A stretch of 64,000 nt of DNA from Trichostrongylus colubriformis (GCA_963978905.1 OZ022257.1:54888873-54952872); one strand, 5' to 3'. Positions 1 through 10,433 are shown, counted from the first letter of the stretch. Numbers and translations: made by a program. The notes: a model not told the origin generated them from the letters alone.

Positions 1-956
1 GTAGGCGATCGTGCATGGGCAGGTCAGAGTGATAGGATACCTATCGATTTTGTTAGACCCGCTCTTCTCAGGTGTGATCAGATAGTGCCTCACAGACCAA
101 GCAACGCAGAGTTCGCAGGAAGCGCGAGGCGGTGTCACGCTTTTGTCGTCGTCGACTTGGTTCCAGTTCTGTTGCTGTGCCTGAGCACCCCGCGTGAAAT
201 AGAGCGCATGCCGGCATGGTAGGCATGACTACGTATGTTTAGTATAGAAGCCTGCATAGCTCAGTTGGTTCGAGTGACTGAGAAATAAAGGGCAATGTCG
301 CCGCGGACTTCGCAGTTTTGCGGGTATGTGGCGCCACATTTTCGCACGCGATTTTGCTGTCTAAAAGTGGCTGGCGCATACTCTGGGCGTCAGCGGATCT
401 CGGGACTGCTTTTTTCCTGTAAATTCACTCATTACCCATTACCACATCACAGCTCGCCCATTGTGGACGAGTTTTTCTCACTTTAAGTCTATTCGAGATA
501 ACTTGGACATTGGTTAATTCTGTCGATTTTTCCCTCTTCTCAAGGCTGCGTTGGGACCGGGTTATGAATTTTTGCTGTACGGACCCCCACTCTGGGTGTG
601 CCCCGCCTACTGTGCCCAGGCCTCTTTCATGACTTTGAAAAACTCATCTCTGAGCTCAACCAACTTTCACCCCACGTTTGGATCATAGTCGGACCCAACT
701 AACAATTTTTGGTCTGAAATTAAAACATCCCAGTGCACGCCCCGCCCACCGTGGGCGGAGCATGACTTGGCACATGTGTGGCCTTTACTACTTCTCCCAC
801 GCCCTATTCATACCACATTTCAAATGACGTAGCAAGGAAGGACCTTCACTGCGGCTGCGGTGAAGCTGCATTCATACTCGGCGACTCGATCATTGATCGC
901 AACACACAGCCCCAACAGCAATACAGTAGGCTATCACAGTACTGATTTAAAGACAC
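1..956. other. No gene recognised; window start
   Basis: I see no convincing coding exon here; the short open frames lack splice context and recognisable motifs. Two similar GC-rich segments sit near 583-625 and 735-765, both around a CCCCGCC motif, and the second can form a small hairpin (CCGCCCACCGTGGGCGG). The only RNA-like signal is the tRNA 5' half listed separately. Confidence 0.5.
250..282 (+). pseudogene. tRNA 5'-half-like fragment
   Basis: The stretch contains a good RNA polymerase III A box (TAGCTCAGTTGG) in the context of a tRNA D arm. The following bases do not form an anticodon arm, and no B box follows. It is therefore a truncated tRNA or the head of a tRNA-derived SINE, not a functional tRNA gene. 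Confidence 0.4.
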
Positions 957-1080
957 CGTTAGGGGCAATTTTGGTAAATCGGAGGATTACGAAAGTAGAG
1001 GTGCTCAGTAATATAACAGTAGAAAAAGAACGACATAAAACGGCGAAAAAACCAACAAACAGGAACCCGAAATTCCCCCT
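957..1080 (+). repeat. Dispersed direct repeat, copy 1
   Basis: Starts with CGTTAGGGGCAATTTTG and ends at a C tract preceded by CCCGAAATTC. It is a diverged copy of 1391-1512 in the same orientation, sharing the GTGCTCAG core and the AAACGGC-AAAAA segment. The element is non-coding and unclassified. Confidence 0.5.
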
Positions 1081-1390
1081 TCTCTCTCTCGTCCTCTGCG
1101 TCTCTGGTCGGAGTGGACTCAAGACAGGCCAGAGTCTCAACCAGCCGGCCGCGATTGTTGTCCCGCCCCTCCACGTGGACTCCCTGGGCGCATAACGAGC
1201 CCTGTATCGAAATGAGATATGCAGTTATGCATAGTGTTGCCAAGGGGTAGCGAATCGAATGGTGCTTATTCTTAGAGAAACGATCCAGGCTGAGCCGCGT
1301 TGTGATGTCCTGAAGTTGGAATTGCTAAAACCGACCAAAACTTTTCTTACAACCTAATATCACCTTCATCTCGGATAAGAGGCTGGAGAC

Positions 1391-1512
1391 AACGTTAGGG
1401 GTAATTTTGACAGATTGTGAAATTGAAATTCGCAGCAAGTAATGGTGCTCAGCAGTGGAATAGCGCAGATAGCATGGACTGAAACGGCCAAAAATCCGCG
1501 AAATGGGCCCCC
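1391..1512 (+). repeat. Dispersed direct repeat, copy 2
   Basis: Starts with CGTTAGGGGTAATTTTG, shares the GGTGCTCAG core with 957-1080, and ends in a C tract. Identity is moderate with small indels, so this is an old duplication or two insertions of one family. Confidence 0.5.
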
Positions 1513-2646
1513 GTCTGTCTTCCTTACGCCCATCCCTCCCCCCAGCCCCTTTCCCACCAATCATGGACTCTCATCATACCAGCTTACTTATTCTGATGAA
1601 ACTGAAAATCGTCGAAGGGACGTAGACAGAATTCTAGCGCGAAGTGAAAAAGAGTGGGCAAATTGATAAGAGGAAGACCTTGAAAGAGTTTTGCAGGTAT
1701 GCAAAATCTTGAACAGAAAACCCTAATGAAAATAAGTCGTTGCAAGTTAATTACAGTCATCTATAATATCACATTTGCCCACTGCAAAATCGAATCAGAT
1801 TTATCAGTGATGTTTCATTGTCCCCAACTGTTCGCTGATCAGCTACGAATTTTACGCTTTTTCGTCCAGAGAACGCTGCCTTTTGCTCTTTGGGATCATT
1901 CCTGTTTATTGCCGGGCTTGAAGAGGTGCAGCAGTTGAATAAATGCTACTGAGTTCAAATAAGTAGGTTTCCGTTCTGGGAATCTGTTCTTTTAGGTCCC
2001 TCCAAAACGCCGTTTCCTTTCAAACATCGATCCCAATGCAACGATTTCATTGTTATAAACACACCGAATGGCCCTGAAATATTTAATATCATCAGGTTTT
2101 GAGATAAAAAATCAATGAAATATACATCGCGACACATACGGGATGCCATATAATTTATTTATTTGGTTACATAATCACATTATTTTACCCTTCATTTCTT
2201 CTTAGTTCTTTGTAATGCGATTATGTTATAAAGCCTTGAAAAATTAAACCTGTTCCATCAAATTGTTAAAAGACCCGGTTTGACGTACAAAGTAGACTTC
2301 GGACTCAAAGCGAACATGTGACATGATGCTGGGGTCAAGTCATGTTTTGAGGGAATAGCTCACTTAAACACATTCACAACTCCCGATCATACCGCCCTTG
2401 ATCTTCCTTCGTAAGCCCGCTTGACCCTCTTGCTCCCCCTCCCCCCCCCCCCCCCCTCCCATCCACCCTTGATGAATGTCTAGTCGGTCTATGCTTTACC
2501 GGTTGACTGGCGCACACTACTGCGCACATCACACGATGGGCTTCACCGGGTCGATCGGCATTGCTCTTTTCTTCGAACCTTACTCAACACCCATTACCAC
2601 TGGAATAAAATATCTATGCTCATTATCTTTCTCATGTGGCTCTATA
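1513..2646. other. No gene recognised
   Basis: AT-rich intergenic or intronic sequence. A C homopolymer run of about 16 bases lies at 2441-2456, flanked by further C-rich sequence. No exon with convincing splice sites was seen. Confidence 0.5.
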
Positions 2647-3403
2647 CGAGAGAAGCCAAAAAGGGTAATTTTTTCCTCCACTTTCAATCCCAAATTAGTC
2701 GAACTTCAGCAAATTCTGACGAGGTAATTCCATCCCTGAATTCAAGAGCAAACTTCATACTATCACTTAACTCGACGGAAGCCTTCTGCACAAGCAGAAA
2801 CGGAAGCTTCTTCCGAGTGAACAGGATCTGTCACCTCAAGTGGGCAAAATCCGAAATTTCGTCGCCTTCGTTAACAACCTTGCTAAGGTCCGTGCACCCT
2901 GGGTACCTGAGGGGATTTATATTTATATTGGGTGATACCCTTAGGCATTCCGTTCTTTCCAGGCTCCCAACATCCTTCGTTTCCATGAACCAAAACGTGA
3001 CATTACCACTGAAAACCCTCCGTGTGGGGGGGGGGGGGGGGAGGGTTATATAAAAAATGACACTTCGGATCATAGCAGCGTTGTCCGAACAGCAAGGGCT
3101 CTGTGACTTCCTTGAACCGAAGGGTCAATCCATAGAAAGCTTCCCACAAAAGATCTACCACGGAACGTGGCTCCACTGTTTTAAGCGGACCTTGATACCG
3201 TAGCTGCTCCGAAGCCCGACTGCGCCGACTTAAGGCTCCGTATTTCGATGAAGGTGAAAGTAATGAGTCTCAGTTTGCTCTTACTTCTGGAGGACTATTT
3301 CGGGAATATTTTGCCCCAATACTTTTATCTCTTCCATCTCCCTACGTTTTGTATACTTGACGGATGCGAGGCGTGAGCAAAATTACTTTTTTGACACCCC
3401 CTG
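2647..3403 (-). mobile_element. Tc1/mariner-type non-autonomous element, copy 1
   Basis: Member of a three-copy family (others at 23678-24417 and 51378-52115). The right end reads CAAAATTACTTTTTTGACAC followed by CCCCTG, and TA dinucleotides flank both ends (2645-2646 and 3404-3405). The left end is degraded but keeps GCCAAAAAGGGTAATTTT. At 757 bp it is inverted relative to copies 2 and 3, carries an added G run near 3026, and has no transposase. It is the most diverged of the three copies. Confidence 0.75.
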
Positions 3404-3850
3404 TAGAATCCTTACCTCAGTGGCATTGCCCATCCGTCGCAGTGTTCCACTACCCATTTTTGGCCCTCTACACAAAAACCGATAACTTTGATCGATATCA
3501 GTCGATAGTGCGTGGTTCCGTGAAATTTTCACGATCAGGCGATGACTGGCATGGGTCAGTAGGCAATGTTTCCAAGAGATGCTCCAGTTCGTTGAGTGGC
3601 TCACTCTGGCTCTCGATAGCAGTTTTTGGTCAATAAAATATTTATGTAAAAAAAGGAAAACTCAGAGAGTTTACAGCCGTAACAATCTGGACCTAAAAAA
3701 AAAAAACTGGAATAATTGGAAGGCAATAAATCTCATCGTCTTTCTTAGTTCGCTTGTATGAATGATCAGACCATCGTCTTCCTGGCTGACCAGAATGGTT
3801 AGATTTTGATTTTTAAGAAGCGAATGTTGTTGCGAGTATGCTAAGTTATG
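3404..3850. other. No gene recognised
   Basis: Non-coding sequence between a Tc1-type element and a tRNA-derived SINE. It contains an A run near 3696-3706. No supported exon was seen on either strand. Confidence 0.5.
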
Positions 3851-3855
3851 AGAAA

Positions 3856-4040
3856 AGCTCGGGTCTCGAACGGGATTTGAACCCACACTTCTCGCCTTCC
3901 GGGCGTATGTGCTAATCCATTACACTACTGGGACTCCTTTCACCATAACCAAGCTTCTGATTGCTATATTTACCATAGCTTATAAGCACTCACACGTATA
4001 ACGTGTTGAGCCGATTAGCCAATATCAGCATCGAACCGTG
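3856..4040 (-). repeat. tRNA-derived SINE, copy 1
   Basis: On the minus strand, 3936 down to 3858 has a polymerase III A box (TAGTGTAATGG) and B box (GGTTCAAATCC) at tRNA-like spacing, with a recognisable T arm. The acceptor stem pairs poorly and the anticodon loop lacks U33, so it is not a working tRNA. The similarity to 37575-37760 extends about 100 bp past the tRNA part into unrelated sequence, as expected for a tRNA-derived SINE. Confidence 0.65.
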
Positions 4041-4247
4041 AAGCTTAAAGCTTGAGGAGATATGTATTGATCTTGAAAATTTAGCCTAGCTCATAACTCA
4101 GCATACCTGTAACGGCTTTAGAATGATTAGACTTATCATTCCAACTCAGCGCGTCTTTTGCCGCAATTATTTTATTGAGCGCGTTAATGAATAAATAAAC
4201 AAAAATTAATAAGTGCTCGCAGAAGCAAAAGTGCATATAGATGCTAA

Positions 4248-4430
4248 TTGAAACTTCACAATTATGCCGGCACCATATGAATTAGGCGTTGGAGAACAGA
4301 TAATCTATAAATAAATGCTGTAAAGTTAAGTGAAAAGTTTAAATTTTACTTTACACCATTTATTTATGGATTACCTGTTTTCCAAACTACGCCTTATTCA
4401 AATGATACCAGTATAACTGTGAATTTGTTT
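4248..4430. mobile_element. Palindromic foldback MITE
   Basis: The left arm (about 4250-4337) and right arm (about 4340-4430) are imperfect reverse complements over about 85 bp, including AATAAATGCTGTAAAG against CTTTACACCATTTATT. Part of one arm recurs in direct orientation at about 4461-4520, ending in another AATAAATGCTGTAA. The element has no coding capacity. Confidence 0.65.
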
Positions 4431-4520
4431 ATAAACTTTCAAGAACTCTACCTAACTATCTGAATAAGGTGTAGTTTGAAAATCGGTAAACCATAAATAA
4501 ATGCTGTAATTGTGCAAAAA

Positions 4521-5799
4521 AACGTGAATGCTCTTTTCCACCAATGGTTCTTTCCCTATCGTGGGCTCATCCCTTCAGAGTGACCATAAATATCCAGTAT
4601 TTTTGGAACAGTGAATGATACTTTGTATTTATTTCATTATATATGCCCGCATCTAAACGCATAAACAGTGACCAACTGGTTCCACCAGTGATTTTTTGCA
4701 GAAGGAAATTTTTCAATGGATGGTTCTTTGATCTTGATGTTTGACTTATTCACCACTTCGTCATCGATTGATAAATGACCTGTGTCTTTCAGAAAAAATA
4801 TCAGAACTTGGAGCCATTTTTCATTCCACAGTTCAACAAAAAAAAGTACAAAACATACGAGGAAATTCTTGAAAAAGTCGAACATGAGCGTTTTTGAACG
4901 TTTTGGCAAGTTCCAAATCATGAAAAAACCACTAAAATGACAAAATCTTCTCTGTTTTCTTCTTCACATCATCGGCATCAAAGCAAGTTAGAGTGCCGGG
5001 GGATGGAAGATTTTGGGCATGAGTTACTTTTTATTTTTTTTTGGTGATGCCTTGAAATATTTTCGTTCACAGACGAACCACTGTGTGATTAGAGTAGGTA
5101 GCCTATCGATTCCTGTATTCAATATTGACCCAGATTTTCGTGGGGAAAGGTCATTGGCTCGGGGTGATAATTCTTGTTCGGGATTGATCTTGTTGTAACT
5201 GCCGTCGTACAGAATGAATGAATGATACAATAGAGATGACACAGAGATGAAAGAAATTTTATCATCACATTATTATGCGTACATGAAACACGTATAGAAT
5301 GGCTGTGACACAATGAGAACATATTTACAAACAGAACTTTGAGTTGTTGTTGTTGTTATTATTATTGTTGAGCTCCTCCCTGACCCTCCTCTCACACTGC
5401 GAGGAAGGGAACGGAGTAGCCCTTCATACACTGGGGGGGGACACCTACTCGATCGACGCTTAAAGCGAACAACACGCACGCACGCACGCACACACACACA
5501 CATTAGCAATGCTAAGCCTGACTTCACCTATCGCTTGAAGATTCGCTGCTTCGTGGCGACTTCGTGGCTACTGTAGGCCTTCATCTGAACACCAAGGAGC
5601 CACGGCAGACCATGCCGAGCAGCCCAACTGGCTACGATCTCCTTGGTGGATACAGATGGAGGCCATTAAGCTATTGTCGCAGCGTTTCGCCGACGCAAGA
5701 GGTGCTTTCAGCGAACTCGTTTGACGGCAGTTTCGCTATTGGCTTACGAGATCATGTCAGAAATTGACCTGTACTTCACTACGATTTTTTTCTGCAGCC
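4521..5799. other. No gene recognised; microsatellites
   Basis: Mostly AT-rich, with a (TTG)n/(TTA)n tract at 5341-5370 and an (ACGC)n(AC)n tract at about 5476-5502. A stretch at 5562-5767 stays open in two plus-strand frames after a CTACTGTAG acceptor-like site, but no homology was recognised. Confidence 0.45.
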
Positions 5800-6186
5800 C
5801 TACCGCCTACATAATGACTCGGCATCGATCACAGAAACTGTTTCGCTGAATCTGGTCCGTTTAGCGGAATCGGTAGAAGGCGTTTTCCGTAACGGCTCAC
5901 CGCTAGCAACCGGCTTCTCGTCGTCGTCGACCTTCGGTTGCCCTTTACCTACCCTAGCATCGCCGTTAGCCATCGAAACATCGCCATCTGTTCGTACCGA
6001 AAACTGGCTTTCACGTCGAGCCTCGATATATGAGACGACTGTCGAGAACTTTGTGCGTGCAGAATCCTTTCGTTGTACGTATCCATCACGAAACTCCAGT
6101 TCCATATCTTCTGTATTCATTTGGCTTCGTTTCTTTGACATTGGAAACGAAGACAGGAAATCATCGGGCAGTTTTCCTAAACACAA
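5800..6186 (-). CDS. Candidate exon, basic phospho-rich tail protein, unrecognised
   Basis: An open minus-strand frame of about 125 residues follows a plausible acceptor (GTGTTTAG) at 6179-6186. It encodes a charged, low-hydrophobicity sequence with two related motifs, ARTKFSTVVSYIEA near its first third and KRTRFSETVSVIDA near its end. Both resemble basic phosphorylation sites with a common R-T-x-F-S core. The frame stops at a TAG beside a possible donor (CGGTAGGG), so the exon may splice onward. Composition and repeated motifs suggest a real cytosolic tail. It lies downstream of, and on the same strand as, the membrane protein gene at 7635-7995 and could be its 3' part, although the phases of the visible splice sites do not join directly. 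I do not recognise the family. Confidence 0.4.
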   Translation of the reverse strand: MCLGKLPDDFLSSFPMSKKRSQMNTEDMELEFRDGYVQRKDSARTKFSTVVSYIEARRESQFSVRTDGDVSMANGDARVGKGQPKVDDDEKPVASGEPLRKTPSTDSAKRTRFSETVSVIDAESLCRR

Positions 6187-6380
6187 CCACCTTGATGTGT
6201 GTGTGTATCACGATAACGGCATTTATTCAATAACGTGTTCCCCTAAGTGCATCTGAACTCGATTTTTGGTGCATGGGACGCTCGGGCGTGAACAGATCAG
6301 AATAAGCCGAGGTATAAGTCTATAGAAAAGTAAGAGCACCCCTCTCGCGATGAGCAAAGTGATCTACTTTTCTCTGTATA

Positions 6381-6518
6381 CAGTCCATTTCACAGCGCTA
6401 GATAGGGCGTGACCTGAATGGCGAGAGTGTGCGGCGAGAGTGAGAGTGTGTGGTGGGGTGAGAGAGTTCTCACCCGAATTCGCAGACCACGCCCTATCAA
6501 GCACTCCGAAATGGACTG
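6381..6518. mobile_element. Family B MITE with TA duplication, copy 1
   Basis: The ends are inverted: CAGTCCATTTCACAGCGCTA on the left against the reverse complement of the right end CACTCCGAAATGGACTG. The inner TAGGGCGTG pairs with CACGCCCTA. TA dinucleotides flank both ends (6379-6380, 6519-6520), the duplication typical of Tc1/mariner-type elements. A diverged relative lies at 47383-47481. Confidence 0.7.
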
Positions 6519-6775
6519 TACCTAGGTCGATCGGTAACTGAGAAGCTTGCACCCTCATTGTGGCACGACGATAATTCATTAGGGCACCTAGGCCGCTCAA
6601 ACAGCAACTACACGACTAACCACACCCCTCGTTGGACGTGTTAGCGGGAGCGGTGGCAGCCACGTGGTCTGCGCCCCATCTATTAACTGTACGCCTCTGA
6701 TGTTTTACCATGGTCCCTCGCCAAGCAACTTTATGAACTTATGCAGAAGTGAGCATTAATGACACTATTAGTGGT

Positions 6776-6923
6776 AAGGCCGTCGCCAGATCTAGCGAAT
6801 TTGCGATCTGCCATTTCGCGGTGTCGCGGCGCGTAGTTGGAGCGGTGAGATTTCAAATCACAGTATCTCTTGCGAAACTGCGACGCCGCATATCGCAAGA
6901 ACGCGATGTCTGACTATGCCCTA
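6776..6923. mobile_element. Family A palindromic MITE, copy 1
   Basis: An imperfect inverted repeat rich in GCGAATTTGCG and GACGCCGC motifs, beginning GGCCGTCGCCAGA and ending TCTGACTATGCC. It is related to the better preserved copies at 18748-18929, 52383-52807 and 59181-59587, and has no coding capacity. Confidence 0.55.
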
Positions 6924-7634
6924 AACAGGGAAATTAGAACTGGGAAAGCGATCATATTCCTCGCGAATGAAATTGCATATTTCAGAGAGGTGATTGTGCC
7001 GAGAACGCAGTAAATTTTCTGTTGCGCTCTGGTTTGGATGCGTTTTGATCTCCTGGGCGCCGATGGCCCAGTGGCTATGGAGGGCGGGGCAAAATTCACA
7101 GCTCACAGCGGAGTTGCTCTAACCATCTGCATCGTCACTTTCATTGATGCAGAGATCACGAAAGCACGTCTTTATGAGATGTGGCGGTATATTGGGGTCC
7201 AACACCTCGGTTATTAGCTATTGTATACCAGTCTCTCTATTATTGGAATAGTTAGTATTATCACTTTCACATTCCACAGTTTACCAAATTTATTCTCAAC
7301 AGGGTCCCAGAATTTCATGATTGATCCTTCAGTGGCTAACCATTTCGAACTTTCACTATGGAAAGCTACTTTCTGCAAGATCTGTGAAATTAGTCTTCAG
7401 AGTGACGGAACGTGGGGTGACATTCGTCAAACTGACAGATAAGGCGTGGAAATGATGAAATTGTGTCACTCATGCGCACATCAACTGAGTGGTTTTCACA
7501 TACGTTACGTTCAAAACAAACATCGCCTAGGTTTTGAGGCCAAGACGCTTTCATCGGATGAGAAGTAGGAGGTCAGCCTTGGAGGGCAACCATCAATGGT
7601 GGTTGTGCAAGGTCTTCTTCAACCTGTCTTTATG

Positions 7635-7995
7635 TCACACAAATCGTTTGTCAGCAGCCATAGTGATCGTATAATCGCAACGTGAAACGCTTACGACATT
7701 CGTTGTGACTGGGGAGATCCCGAACTGCCCTTGAAAGATTGCGCCTGCTAACGCGGGAAGTTCAGCGCAGGGAAATCGCGTGGTTTTTAAATGAAAAAGA
7801 CGACTCACCTCGAGAGTCTTTCGGTCCACAGCAACACGTGCACATAATTAGGGCACAAAGTATGATTGGAATCATAGCTATGGAGAGTGGAATAAGCAAC
7901 ATTTCAACTTGGAATCGGGTACAGGCCCGGAATTCCACCTCGGCCTCTCGTTTCCGTCGATGGTTCATCTGCTGCATTTCATCGAGCAGATCCAT
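7635..7995 (-). CDS. Two-exon gene, 98-residue single-pass membrane protein
   Basis: Exon 1 runs 8005 to 7809 with the ATG at 7995, ten bases after an acceptor (GTTTTAG) that fits spliced-leader trans-splicing. The donor is GTGAGT at 7808, the 64-base intron ends GTTAGCAG, and exon 2 starts at 7744 and ends with TGA at 7635-7637. The junction codon is G|GC. The product starts with an acidic then basic segment (RRKREAEVEF, residues 13-22), then one hydrophobic helix at about 32-52, then a cysteine cluster CTCCCGPK at 52-59 that could be palmitoylated. The C-terminal 36 residues are polar. No family is recognised. A second donor-like site (GTCGTAAGC) inside exon 2 means the true protein may splice onward towards lower coordinates. 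Confidence 0.6.
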
Positions 7996-8005
7996 TGTGT
8001 CAGTG

Positions 8006-8012
8006 CTAAAAC
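8006..8012 (-). promoter_or_regulatory. Likely trans-splice acceptor
   Basis: GTTTTAG on the minus strand, ten bases upstream of the ATG at 7995. A strong acceptor placed directly before a start codon is typical of nematode SL1 trans-splicing. A cis intron with an upstream non-coding exon is the alternative. Confidence 0.45.
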
Positions 8013-8044
8013 ATTTAACAATAAGTCAGGAATTCGAGCTTTAA

Positions 8045-8399
8045 TATAAAAATGGAAACCATAAAGCATGCCAGCTCCGGGGAACGGTATATCTGATAGA
8101 ATGCCAAGAATGTGGGCAAAAATATGTTGGAGTAACTAAGAGGCCGCTCTACAAACGCATTGACGACCACCGCAGAGTACTGATAAATCCACCCTTTTAT
8201 CTTAATAGCAGCTTCTCTAAACATCGTACAAGGGTACATGCCCATGAAATACCCCCCACAATCGCTATTAAAGTACTGCACCGCTCAATAGACAATCCTG
8301 TAGGAAGGAAAATACTGAAGGCTCTTGAAATAAAGCGGTTATCACCAGAAATAAATAGTAAGGACGAGCTACGTGACATTCTACATATTTTCCCTTGAT
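8045..8399 (+). pseudogene. Penelope-like element GIY-YIG domain remnant
   Basis: One frame is open from 8045 to the TGA at 8397-8399. It encodes VYLIECQECGQKYVGVTKRP followed by LYKRIDDHRR, the core of a GIY-YIG endonuclease: VYL and YVG blocks, a C-x2-C pair, and an R-x3-D-x-H helix. A later segment has SKHR, a charged helix (GRKILKALEIKRL) and a SPEIN block, the arrangement found at the C-terminus of Penelope-like retroelements. The reverse transcriptase is absent, so this is a 5'-truncated insertion. It ends within 40 bp of the acceptor of the oppositely oriented gene at 7635-7995 and therefore occupies its upstream region. Confidence 0.7.
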
Positions 8400-9712
8400 C
8401 ACAGTAATCATTCCGATTACTGCATGATTTTTCATATCAAGTGTCGTAACGTCCTAAACTTTTTAAGGGTGCGACCGGGTGAGTTCATCATTTTCTGCAC
8501 CATACGTCTTTGGAAGGGTGGGTTACGCCAAAATGTTTTTTGAAACGGGAACGTAAGCTAGTGATATACAACGTATATCACATAATTTAACTAACTTCCA
8601 GAATATTCCAAAACTTTTCGAGTCTTTGAGTTTTTTGAATAAATACTTTGGAACCTCAATTGTTGTTGAACACTTATAAATTAGAGCATTCAACGGCTCC
8701 AAATCTGGTCGCCGCGACTGATGGCGATAAGAGTGCGAGCCGCGCGGTCCGGACACATTTGGGAGGGTTTTTGTGGTTTTCCGCTTGTGCTCGCGCGTCT
8801 CCCATGTTCCTCTTTCTGCGCGGTTTTTCTTGCATTTCCGTCGCAAGCGCGCAATTTTATGACCGCGGTCATCAACTCGTAAAGGTCATTGTTCTTACAA
8901 TGATAAATCACATCCTGTATAGTTACTCGGAAGTAGCTAAATAAGGCCAGCAGCCGACGTTTTATTTGGCGGTATCACCCTATCACAAAGGAACAACAAA
9001 TGATGTCGATTTTCTTTTGATTATCGTCGTCGAGACTGTCGAGTGTGACCGGAAAATGACCCACCCCATCATCTCACGTTCATTTTATGGGGAGAGAACT
9101 GCTGCTTCTATAAACTAACACTGGGATAGGATTAGAAGATGAGCGGGGGGGGGACGGTGCGCCGCGCACACAGCTCCATGCGCCCTATCAAATCGGCGAC
9201 GATGGCGCCCCAATGGTGAGGTGATCCGTCTTCGTTCGCCATCGTTTGCACTCCTTTGACATCCGACGGATGATAACGCGACGGACATGAGCCCTTTCGT
9301 TCTCGACGATTGTGTGCATACGTACATCGTTGGCGCCAAAGTCAAGGTCCAAAGCAGAAACCCTGCGCGATACTTTCGTGGGGACACATCGTCGTCGATC
9401 CACGATGTGCTTGCTGTGCAGATTGATGATTGGGGGATGCGCGCGGTGTCGCTGGTGAGCGGTGATGGTCGGAAGTGACGGGGAGTTTGTTGCAAAGTTT
9501 CGAACTTCTATCCCGCACACGGTGATCCATCAAAATTTCAGCTGAACCGGCTGCAGTTGACTGTGTCGGACCAGAAAAGTGTCACACAGTGTTATCGGGA
9601 AACAGCTCGGCTTCCCTTCCCGGGCTTTTGCACGTTGCTGGTCTCACGTTCATTATAAGGGCGACCTGGCTTATTTTACTGACAAGGGAAGGACCCGAGG
9701 TCGAAGTAGCTA
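8400..9712. other. No gene recognised; GC-rich island at 9170-9480
   Basis: 8640-8880 and 9170-9480 are GC-rich and stay open in several frames on both strands, as expected by chance at such composition. I recognise no domain and no consistent splice pair. These could be promoter-type regions for flanking genes. Confidence 0.4.
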
Positions 9713-9969
9713 TTCGGAATGGGATACGTATGGTCCGACGTATTTTCGGACGCTGATCTCGGATCCGCGTTCTAAATTCGCAGAACGATTTTCTGAACGG
9801 GGCTATGGAGGTTTTTTTTTTCGAAAAACAGTACTATTATATGGCAGATTTGGAAGCCCATAGCAATTGAGCCTCGTAACATTGCTCAGAGGATGGTTCT
9901 GCAAATTTGGAATGCAGATTTGAGTACAGCGTCCAAAAATACGTCGGACCATATAAACCTCATTCCGAA
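9713..9969. mobile_element. Foldback repeat with about 100-bp arms
   Basis: The left arm (9713-9813) starts TTCGGAATGGGATACGTATG and contains GGTCCGACGTATTTTCGGAC. The right arm (9868-9969) is its diverged reverse complement, including CGTCGGACCATATAAACC and CATTCCGAA. The spacer is about 55 bp and there is no coding capacity. Confidence 0.65.
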
Positions 9970-10245
9970 GAAAAGCTGGGCTAGCCTGATGTCCTGCTTT
10001 GTGGGGATCTGTTAGTGTTCCCAGAGTATTTTGCCTCTGTAGAAACAATATAGTGGTTGGAATATTTATTTAGCAAATGGCCAGCTGTAGTAGCCGGCTG
10101 GGAAGCACAAGAACCCCGTATCAGCGGGCCGTCTTCTTTTATACGGACCCTTATTTATACGGGGGAACGAGGGGCATGTGATAAAGAGGGTCAAATAGCT
10201 AAACATACACTAAAAGGGGGTCGAAGGGTCACGCGGAGCGAGACA

Positions 10246-10379
10246 CCTGACGTCAGACAGATTCTGCGATTTCGCGAATTTGCGGTATTGCGACTCCGTG
10301 AAAAAAAAAGAAAGCACCATTGCAGAATCTAAACGCCGCGAATCGAAAATTGCAAAATCGCGAAGTTCGACGTCGGCCT
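10246..10379. mobile_element. Family A palindromic MITE, copy 2
   Basis: Begins GACGTCAGACAGATTCTGCG and ends GCGAAGTTCGACGTCGGCC; the ends are imperfectly inverted, as in the other family A copies. An A run interrupts the centre. Confidence 0.6.
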
Positions 10380-10433
10380 CACAGTCTCAGAGCTTGTCAA
10401 ATGTGTTTCCAAACTCGTATGTAGTTCTGTTTT

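Noticed and set aside
2616..3053. 145-codon plus-strand open frame
   Set aside because: It lies almost entirely inside the Tc1-type non-autonomous element, ends in its G run, and shows no domain.
3858..3936. Possible functional tRNA gene on the minus strand
   Set aside because: The acceptor stem pairs poorly, the anticodon loop lacks U33, and the homology to a second copy extends beyond tRNA length, so it was called a SINE.
5564..5767. Plus-strand frame after a CTACTGTAG acceptor-like site
   Set aside because: Two plus-strand frames are equally open, neither has recognised homology, and no partner exon was found.
9115..9520. Overlapping open frames on both strands (126, 110 and 63 codons)
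   Set aside because: GC-rich composition keeps several frames open at once; no splice sites or motifs favour one.
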